Origin: JANOXC01 sp031418215
Lineage (GTDB): Bacteria; Bacteroidota; Bacteroidia; AKYH767-A; OLB10
DNA length: 30,143 bases
Direction: 5' to 3'
Assembly: GCA_031418215.1 (NCBI GenBank)
Contig: JANOXC010000018.1
Location: 1-30,143, forward strand
Part shown: piece after piece, positions 25,095 through 30,143 of the stretch
How the letters are laid out: every line of letters begins with the position of its first letter
How positions within the stretch are numbered: position 1 is the stretch's first letter
Notes under the pieces: model-generated
What the model was told of the DNA's origin: nothing
What the model saw: the letters and a program-made list of their open reading frames with translations, nothing else
Database searches by the model: none
Translations under genes and position numbers: made by a program

Positions 25095-26633
25095 CTATTT
25101 ATTCTTCAGACAACGCTCAATTACTTCTATCAAGACATTGAACTCAAAAGGCTTACAGAGGTATTCATCGGCACCCATTTTCAGGCCTTCCAGTATTTCC
25201 TTCTTCTCCACGCTTGCCGTTAAAAAAATAAAAGGGATGGATGAGGTAGATTTCTTTTTCTTCAATACGGCTAATACTTCAATCCCATTGGTTTCAGGCA
25301 TCTGAATGTCGCATAAGATGATATCAGGATGCTCTTTCTCTATCATCGAAAGCCCTTCGGTACCATTAAAAGCAACCCTCACCTTAAAACCGGAAATCTC
25401 GAGTAACTCAGCAGTGTTTTCACTAATTTCTGCATTATCTTCAATAAGTAAAATCGTGCTTTTTTTGTGTTCAATCAACGGAAATTTAATGGTGACTTTT
25501 GTTCCTTCGTTAAGCTGACTTTCAAAGTCAATTGTACCATTCATCAACTCCATATATCTTTTTACAATATTCAGGCCCAACCCTGTGCCTTGAAAATTAA
25601 TTGCATTTTTTGCCCTGAAAAATTTATTGAATAAAAACTTATGCTCGTCCTCAGGAACACCAATACCCTGATCGATCACTTCAATGATAGCCATATCAGC
25701 AGCAACTATCGCATTCAATGTAATTAGTTTATCTTCCGTTGAATATTTCACAGCATTGGAAAGCAGATTTAGCAATACATTACGAAGAATTTCTTTGTCT
25801 TTTGTAATTTTTCTTATCCCGTCATAATGAAAAACAATTTTCTGACCTTCTTTCAACAGACCATCCATTTCTTCCAAAACATCACGGACAAATAATTCAA
25901 GATCAAAGGTCTCTTTTTCCGCTTCAATCTTACCTTGTTCTAATTTATCAAGTGAAAGAAAATCATTTAATATAAAAGTGAGGGTTTTAACTGAAGACTT
26001 TATGCGTTCAATATGTTTCTTCCTTTTTTCTTCATTATTTAAATCTATATACCGATCAACCAGCGCAATACTTGACAAAATAGTACTTAAAGGTGTGCGG
26101 AACTCATGAGATGCAAACGATACAAAACGCGATTTCAGTTCATTTATTTCCTTTTGATGCTCAAGCGCTTCTGTTAACTCCAATGTACGTTCACGCACGC
26201 GGTTTTCCAATTCTTCATTGCTCTTTCTGAGCTTTTGTTCGGATTCTTTTCTAGCGCTAATATCAGTGATAAATGCCACAGCCAATTGCTCACCTCCCAA
26301 CTGATAATGACCAAGGCTTATCTCTACTGGAAAAATGGTCCCGTCTTTTTTCTTTGCAAAAAGTTCCATTCCCAAACCCATTGGTCTTGCTTTGGGTTTG
26401 TCAAAATATTTATCCCGGTGCTGAACGTGTCTATGACGCAACCCTTCAGGAATTAAAATTTCAATCAATTGGCCTGTCAGTTCGGCGGTATCATATCCAA
26501 ATAACTTGGTAGCGCCGGGATTAGCCAGTTCAATACGACCATTAGCATTGGTTACCAATATCCCAAGCGTTGCGTATTCAAACAACACCCTGAAACCGGC
26601 TTCACTTTCCACTGCTATAATTTTTTCTTCCAT
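25095..26633 (-). CDS. PAS-domain hybrid histidine kinase with C-terminal receiver
   Basis: 512 residues from the ATG at 26633 (MEEKIIAVESEAG), preferred over the one at 26660 because the promoter box overlaps the longer start region. Order: PAS sensor (about 12-130, ending ITDISARKESEQ), coiled coil (about 130-165), HisKA with phospho-His H176 (SHEFRTPL), HATPase with N-box NLLSNAVKYS, G1 DQGIGVP and G2 GTGLGLNIV, and a receiver with D442 (LCDIQMPETNG). No membrane segment, so it is a cytosolic sensor; a heme, flavin or other ligand cannot be told. Its partner is the downstream receiver gene. The stress genes around it may be its targets, by inference. Confidence 0.93.
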   Translation of the reverse strand: MEEKIIAVESEAGFRVLFEYATLGILVTNANGRIELANPGATKLFGYDTAELTGQLIEILIPEGLRHRHVQHRDKYFDKPKARPMGLGMELFAKKKDGTIFPVEISLGHYQLGGEQLAVAFITDISARKESEQKLRKSNEELENRVRERTLELTEALEHQKEINELKSRFVSFASHEFRTPLSTILSSIALVDRYIDLNNEEKRKKHIERIKSSVKTLTFILNDFLSLDKLEQGKIEAEKETFDLELFVRDVLEEMDGLLKEGQKIVFHYDGIRKITKDKEILRNVLLNLLSNAVKYSTEDKLITLNAIVAADMAIIEVIDQGIGVPEDEHKFLFNKFFRAKNAINFQGTGLGLNIVKRYMELMNGTIDFESQLNEGTKVTIKFPLIEHKKSTILLIEDNAEISENTAELLEISGFKVRVAFNGTEGLSMIEKEHPDIILCDIQMPETNGIEVLAVLKKKKSTSSIPFIFLTASVEKKEILEGLKMGADEYLCKPFEFNVLIEVIERCLKNK

Positions 26634-26648
26634 ATCCACTGCTGAATA

Positions 26649-26656
26649 CAAAAGTA
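26649..26656 (-). promoter_or_regulatory. Candidate -7 box (TACTTTTG) for the hybrid kinase
   Basis: A perfect minus-strand TAnnTTTG, 15 bases before the ATG; the surrounding 16 bases nearly repeat those of the first HPF-like promoter at 20067. Confidence 0.55.
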
Positions 26657-26732
26657 ACACAATTATTTCAATGAAAATTCAAACTTTTACAAGTATTAAA
26701 ATTCAAAATGCTTATTCAAAATAAAATATATT

Positions 26733-26770
26733 TTAACAAAAAGGAGAGAAGAAAACACCCTTCCCTCCTT
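26733..26770 (-). terminator. Rho-independent terminator of the BON gene
   Basis: On the minus strand AAGGAGGGAAG pairs with CTTCTCTCCTT (11 pairs, one G-T) around an 8-base loop and is followed by TTTTTGTT. Confidence 0.85.
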
Positions 26771-26788
26771 CCGTTAACCAAAAATAGT

Positions 26789-27445
26789 TTACGAATAGGT
26801 TACTAGTAAATTATCTTCGACATGCATTACTCCAGGAGCAGACCAGGCAGCTTTCTCAGCAGCCTTTCTTTCAAACCAGGAATGAACGGTCCCCTTTAGA
26901 ATCACTCTATTTCCATCTGTTTCAATTCTAATTCTTCCAGAATCAATAGCAGCATTTCGATAGAATGCATTGGTGATTTGATCTTTAATAACCTGTGACT
27001 TAATAGTTGGAATAACAGTTAACAAATTCGTAATCCCTTTAACACCGGAAAGAATTTCAAGACTTTTAGTAACAGTATCCTTCTGGTATTGCCATTCAAC
27101 CCTTCACTCTACTTTCACCCAGCCGTTTTCTACTTTCAATTTAACTTTTTCATGAGGAACGGCAGAATTCCATTCCAAAGCGCTTACTGTAGCTTGTGCT
27201 ATTTCCGTATCTGTACGTTTACCAACACCAGCCAATCTCACGCTGAGCTCCTGTGCAACAGCTTTAACATCCATAACCGTTTTTGCCGATTTCTCTGCCG
27301 CCAATTTCTTTGCATAGCTACCAACCGTTCCGGTTAGCATGATAACACCATCCTTTGCTGTAACGCCGATTTCAGAATTAAGCAGAATGGGTTCCCATAA
27401 GAGTTCATCCTGAACAACTTTTTGCAATTCTAAATCTGTTTTCAT
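26789..27445 (-). pseudogene. Triple BON-domain protein gene interrupted by one in-frame TGA
   Basis: Read from 27445 the frame is open to 26789 except for TGA at 27104-27106; the full frame would be 218 codons. The N-terminal part (MKTDLELQKVVQDELLW to ENGWVKVE) holds one BON domain and most of a second; the rest (RVEWQYQKDTVTK, then SGVKGITNLLTVIPTI, and WSAPGVMHVEDNLLV) completes the second and gives the third. Intact relatives read WVTLEGEVEW at the break, so a Gly codon GGA turned into TGA by one base is the simplest account. BON domains bind membranes or other partners in the periplasm; this type lacks a signal peptide and is common next to Usp genes. The promoter box (27485) and terminator are both intact. 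Confidence 0.8.
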
Positions 27446-27484
27446 GGCTTTGTAATTTAATTATATGTTTAATTTTTATAGAAA

Positions 27485-27492
27485 CAAAAATA
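27485..27492 (-). promoter_or_regulatory. Candidate -7 box (TATTTTTG) for the BON gene
   Basis: A perfect minus-strand TAnnTTTG 39 bases before the ATG, with a TTG 21 bases upstream as a possible -33. It lies in the 292-bp divergent gap (27446-27737), which also holds the FNR-like dyad and a short CTTGTT/AACAAG inverted repeat. Confidence 0.5.
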
Positions 27493-27674
27493 GGATCCAT
27501 TACTTGTTCGTTGCAATAATATTTCTCACAACAAGGAGCCTAATTCATCATAAGATCCAGGCAACTGTAGATAGTTAAACAAATCGCATACTAAACCGGA
27601 ATTTCAACAAGTTTCCATTTTGGCTTAGTAACTAGTTTCATACAAATAAAGATGAGCAATCTCATTGCATTTAT

Positions 27675-27686
27675 TGATTATAATCA
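27675..27686 (+). promoter_or_regulatory. FNR/CRP-like palindrome TGATTATAATCA
   Basis: A perfect 12-bp palindrome; extended as TTGAT-TATA-ATCAT it differs from the FNR consensus at one base. It is centred 30.5 bases before TACTTTG (27711-27717), a near -7 box, so its spacing fits a class II activator site for the downstream Usp gene. Confidence 0.5.
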
Positions 27687-27737
27687 TTTCCACAATTTTT
27701 TTTAATCATGTACTTTGTATCAATAAAATCTGTTATT

Positions 27738-28565
27738 ATGAAAATTCTCTGCCCAACTGATTTCTCTTCCGCCGGAAACAGCGGAGTTGAGTTTGCAGCT
27801 AGTATTGCGCGCGCCTTGAATGCCAGCCTTGATTTGATGTATGTGCAACCAATGCACGTTACTGAAGGGGTTACAATGTTTACAGGTAGAGAATTGCCTT
27901 CTGTACTTGAATCAAAAGAAGTTGAGAAGAAATTGAAGGATATAAGTCAATATACCGCAAAAGAATTTTCTATCTCTTGTGATTACATCATTGATTTTTC
28001 GTTGTCCTCATTTGAAAATAAAGTTTCAGAAACTTCCCGCAACTTCGACTTCATAGTAATTGGAACCAATGGAGCAGAAACATTGAACCAGTTTTACAAC
28101 GGCAGTCATAGTTACAAACTGGCAAAGTTAGCCACCTGTCCTGTTTTAATTGTTCCTGATGGTTGTAATTACACAAAATTTGAAAAAGTTGTTTATGCTA
28201 CCGGCTATCGAAAAAATGATGAGCTATTAATGGGTCAGCTTAAAGATTTTTTGGACATTTTCAAACCTGAATTAATTTTCACACATGTTAGTTTGAATGA
28301 TTCACCGGCCGACAAAGAGCTGTACGGCTCCTATTGCCGTATTGCTGATGAAAAATTAGGCTACAATGGAAGCATCAGTTTTGATCGTATTTCAGATAAT
28401 GACCCCTGCAATGCCATTGTTAAACACCTTGATAAAGTTAAAGCCGACGTACTTGTGCTTTGCATGGAAAAGCATGATTTTATATATAGGCTATTTCACG
28501 AAAATCTTATTAAAAACATGACCGCTTATGATTCAGGTTATCCAATCCTGGTTGTACATAAATAA
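27738..28565 (+). CDS. Tandem-domain universal stress protein (UspA family), second copy
   Basis: 275 residues from the ATG at 27738 (MKILCPTDFSSAGNSGVEFA); an upstream ATG at 27708 would place the promoter box inside the gene. Domain 1 has a complete ATP-binding pattern GTNGAETLNQFYNGS (G-x2-G-x9-G-S), then CPVLIVP. Domain 2 is degenerate. It is only distantly similar to the Usp at 21066. An FNR-like palindrome precedes it. Role: stress or low-oxygen survival, by family. Confidence 0.88.
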   Translation: MKILCPTDFSSAGNSGVEFAASIARALNASLDLMYVQPMHVTEGVTMFTGRELPSVLESKEVEKKLKDISQYTAKEFSISCDYIIDFSLSSFENKVSETSRNFDFIVIGTNGAETLNQFYNGSHSYKLAKLATCPVLIVPDGCNYTKFEKVVYATGYRKNDELLMGQLKDFLDIFKPELIFTHVSLNDSPADKELYGSYCRIADEKLGYNGSISFDRISDNDPCNAIVKHLDKVKADVLVLCMEKHDFIYRLFHENLIKNMTAYDSGYPILVVHK

Positions 28566-28654
28566 CATATTCGGCCGTTTGGGTAAGCCAGATTAATTGC
28601 GATAGTTAAATGCAAAAAATACTTTCATAAAATATATTACAAAATAACGGCAAA

Positions 28655-28870
28655 ATGAAAAATCAAAATTCAGACGTAAAAAAGAAAATCTCAAGGGAAG
28701 AACTGGGTGCTGAAAAGATTTCGGAATTGAACTATCATAATGAAATTTCTGAAAGTGATAGCACACAGGTGAATTATCCATTCAATGAAGATGAATTCCT
28801 TTATAATAAGGGTAATGAGAGCAATGTTGACAACGAAAATCAAATAAACAATAAAACTTTTGGAATATAA
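28655..28870 (+). CDS. Small acidic hypothetical protein
   Basis: 71 residues, rich in Asn, Glu and Ser, with no hydrophobic segment and no recognised domain; probably disordered. It begins MKNQNSDVKKKISREELG and ends 7 bases before the second HPF-like gene, so the two are likely co-transcribed. The frame is short and could be chance, but its position and typical start support it. Confidence 0.5.
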   Translation: MKNQNSDVKKKISREELGAEKISELNYHNEISESDSTQVNYPFNEDEFLYNKGNESNVDNENQINNKTFGI

Positions 28871-28877
28871 TCTAATT

Positions 28878-29198
28878 ATGAAAACAATAGACATCAATGC
28901 CATCCAGGTGAACATTGAATCACCCGGACTAATAATAAATGATAATTTAAGGTCAACCCTGATTGCTCAAATAGAAAAACTAGGGAAATTTTATTCCCAA
29001 ATCACCAAATGTGAATTGATCCTATCCGTTGAAAAAAACGACAAACAAAATAATTGCATTGCTGAAGCCAGAATATTTATTCCTGGAAAAATGTTCTTTT
29101 CACAATCACAGGAGTCGGATTTTTACAAGGCAGCTGACGAAATGCTTGATGAACTTAGGGCACAGCTATTACGGTATAAAGAAAAAACAAAAGATTAG
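28878..29198 (+). CDS. HPF/RaiA-like ribosome-associated protein, second copy
   Basis: 106 residues from the ATG at 28878 (MKTIDINAIQVNIESPG); a longer TTG-initiated frame exists but adds only six unlikely residues. Fold order matches HPF/RaiA: helix (LRSTLIAQIEKLGKFY), strands (TKCELILSVEKN and CIAEARIFIPG), then SQESDFYKAADEMLDELRAQLLRYKEK, the typical end helix. It diverges from the copy at 20109, which suggests separate roles or conditions. Likely keeps ribosomes inactive during starvation. Confidence 0.75.
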   Translation: MKTIDINAIQVNIESPGLIINDNLRSTLIAQIEKLGKFYSQITKCELILSVEKNDKQNNCIAEARIFIPGKMFFSQSQESDFYKAADEMLDELRAQLLRYKEKTKD

Positions 29199-29412
29199 GA
29201 ATAGCAGTTCTGTTTGAACTATCTCCACCAGGCAACGAACAATGCTTTCATGTTTCCATATATAACATATGTTAGCGATGCGCCCTCAAATCGCTCTCTG
29301 GTATATTGTATTAAAATATTATCAAAAGAAACAAAACTATTAATCTCCCATATTTAATGAAGTCAACTTGAGGTGCATAATTACTTTTTCAATATTATAC
29401 AACCTAATTTAT
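29199..29412. other. Non-coding gap between two converging genes
   Basis: 214 bp of AT-rich sequence. It has two weak dyads (AGTTC/GAACT at about 29207-29221, AGCGAT/ATCGCT at about 29273-29300) and no clear terminator or open frame. Confidence 0.5.
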
Positions 29413-29865
29413 TTATAACAAATCAATTTTTCTTTTACCGACAGCGATAATTTCTCTTTCCACAAAATCAAATATTTCCCTTTTGATTTTTTTAATATTG
29501 TAGGTAAATACTTCTGCCTTTAATTTAATTGTAGCATGCTCATCACGAACCATTTGCTCATCCTGTGAAAACATATTTTCATCCAGTGCATCCAGGCGGT
29601 TTTCATGCATCACCATAACCTTGTGTAAAAGCTTCAAATCGTTTAGTTTAAACCCCTTCAATCTTTTGTCGAGGTCAAATAAGGCTGATAACCTTGCTGT
29701 ATCTTCAATTCTTAGAAAATACTTATCGAGAAGTTTATTAAGAAAACTCAACTCGGTTTTGCCAAACTCAATTTCTGACAACCATTCTATAGTTTCAGCA
29801 TGCAGGGTATTCAATCCAATCTGGAGTTGATACTCATTTTTGGAAGGTGTGATTAACTTTGTCAT
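29413..29865 (-). CDS. Helical hypothetical protein
   Basis: 150 residues from the ATG at 29865 (MTKLITPSKNEYQLQIGLN); the frame runs upstream to 29943, but the extra 26 residues look non-homologous and basic. The protein is almost all predicted helix with heptad-like leucines (FLNKLLDKYFLRIEDTARL, then LKLLHKVMVMHENRLDALDE) and a charged end. It has no signal peptide or known domain; a cytosolic coiled-coil protein is likely. No function is proposed. It closes the stress-gene block and reads toward the second HPF-like gene. Confidence 0.7.
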   Translation of the reverse strand: MTKLITPSKNEYQLQIGLNTLHAETIEWLSEIEFGKTELSFLNKLLDKYFLRIEDTARLSALFDLDKRLKGFKLNDLKLLHKVMVMHENRLDALDENMFSQDEQMVRDEHATIKLKAEVFTYNIKKIKREIFDFVEREIIAVGKRKIDLL

Positions 29866-30009
29866 GATTATGTTGTTAATAATGCTTACTGCAAAATTCT
29901 GCTGTAATCCTCGCCAACAATAGGATTTCAGACGCTTTAACAAATGACTATTATCATATTGATATTAATGATTCATTTTTTAATCTTCAACAACATAAAT
30001 TTACACTGT

Positions 30010-30121
30010 TGTCCGACAAAAATAATAAAAGGATGAGCCATTTTTAGCTCACCCTTTATAGTTATGTTTGGTTTACGAAGACTAAACAAACTATGGATAA
30101 AAGTACAAATTTTGTCGGACA
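30010..30121. repeat. 112-bp unit with perfect 12-bp terminal inverted repeats
   Basis: TGTCCGACAAAA (30010-30021) is repeated inverted as TTTTGTCGGACA (30110-30121). No target duplication is evident at the flanks. It may be a small non-autonomous element or part of a larger one running off the window. Confidence 0.55.
30022..30057 (-). terminator. Hairpin inside the 112-bp unit, terminator-like on the minus strand
   Basis: AAAGG-a-TGAGC (30028-30038) pairs with GCTCA-c-CCTTT (30047-30057), and the minus strand continues into a T-rich run (30018-30030). It could end a gene entering from beyond the right edge. Confidence 0.5.
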
Positions 30122-30143
30122 GCCGATTTTATCACAAATATTT

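Noticed and set aside
27104..27106. Selenocysteine or recoded TGA in the BON gene
   Set aside because: No SECIS-like hairpin is evident, relatives have Gly there, and TGA ends other genes such as hflX.
29959..29971. Fourth FNR-like site TTGAT-ATTA-ATGA
   Set aside because: The second arm is ATGA rather than ATCA, and no -7 box lies at the expected distance.

Overview
The window looks like a chromosomal segment of a Bacteroidota bacterium, probably from the Chitinophagales/Sphingobacteriales side. Evidence: AT-rich DNA; many start regions preceded by the Bacteroidota -7 promoter box TAnnTTTG; typical families (DUF5606, a TonB receptor with a CarboxypepD_reg N-terminus, a PD40/TPR lipid-free exported protein, HYC_CC_PP protein); and short degenerate AT repeats at gene ends. 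TGA, TAA and TAG all act as ordinary stops. Genus cannot be told from the sequence.

Layout. 1-66: 5' part of a tRNA-Arg(ACG) on the minus strand. 288-1901 (minus): nfeD-like and floA membrane-domain genes, separated by AT-rich inverted repeats. 1930-2025: a 7-bp tandem repeat. 2166-3250 (minus): clpS and an M48 lipoprotein protease, overlapping by one base. 3369-5180 (minus): TPR-PD40-SPOR envelope protein. 5295-9197 (minus): plsY, M3 oligoendopeptidase, DUF5606 gene and plsC; phospholipid synthesis and housekeeping. 9270-12344 (minus): a three-gene metal-related operon, HYC_CC_PP protein, TonB receptor and HMA protein. 12425-14984 (minus): FadL-type channel overlapping a lipoprotein of the SGNH fold that has lost its catalytic Ser and His. 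15202-19112 (plus): hflX, a one-heme lipoprotein cytochrome, dprA and kbl. 19156-19836 (minus): an exported protein that resembles LipL32, the major Leptospira surface lipoprotein.

From about 19.9 to 29.9 kb the content changes to a stress or dormancy neighbourhood: two HPF/RaiA-like ribosome-binding proteins, an eRF1-domain-like protein, two tandem-domain universal stress proteins, a P-type cation ATPase, a hybrid histidine kinase with a companion response regulator, a BON-domain gene cut by one in-frame TGA, and two small unknown proteins. Two or three FNR/CRP-like dyads (TGAT-N4-ATCA) sit in front of genes here, two of them about 30 bp upstream of a -7-like box, which suggests shared control by a Crp/Fnr-family regulator not present in the window.

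The last 130 bases carry a 112-bp unit bounded by perfect 12-bp inverted repeats, possibly a small mobile element or the end of one. No rRNA, CRISPR array, transposase gene or phage module is visible. No gene-free stretch exceeds 300 bp; the longest (27446-27737, 19837-20108, 14985-15201, 29199-29412) are described below.
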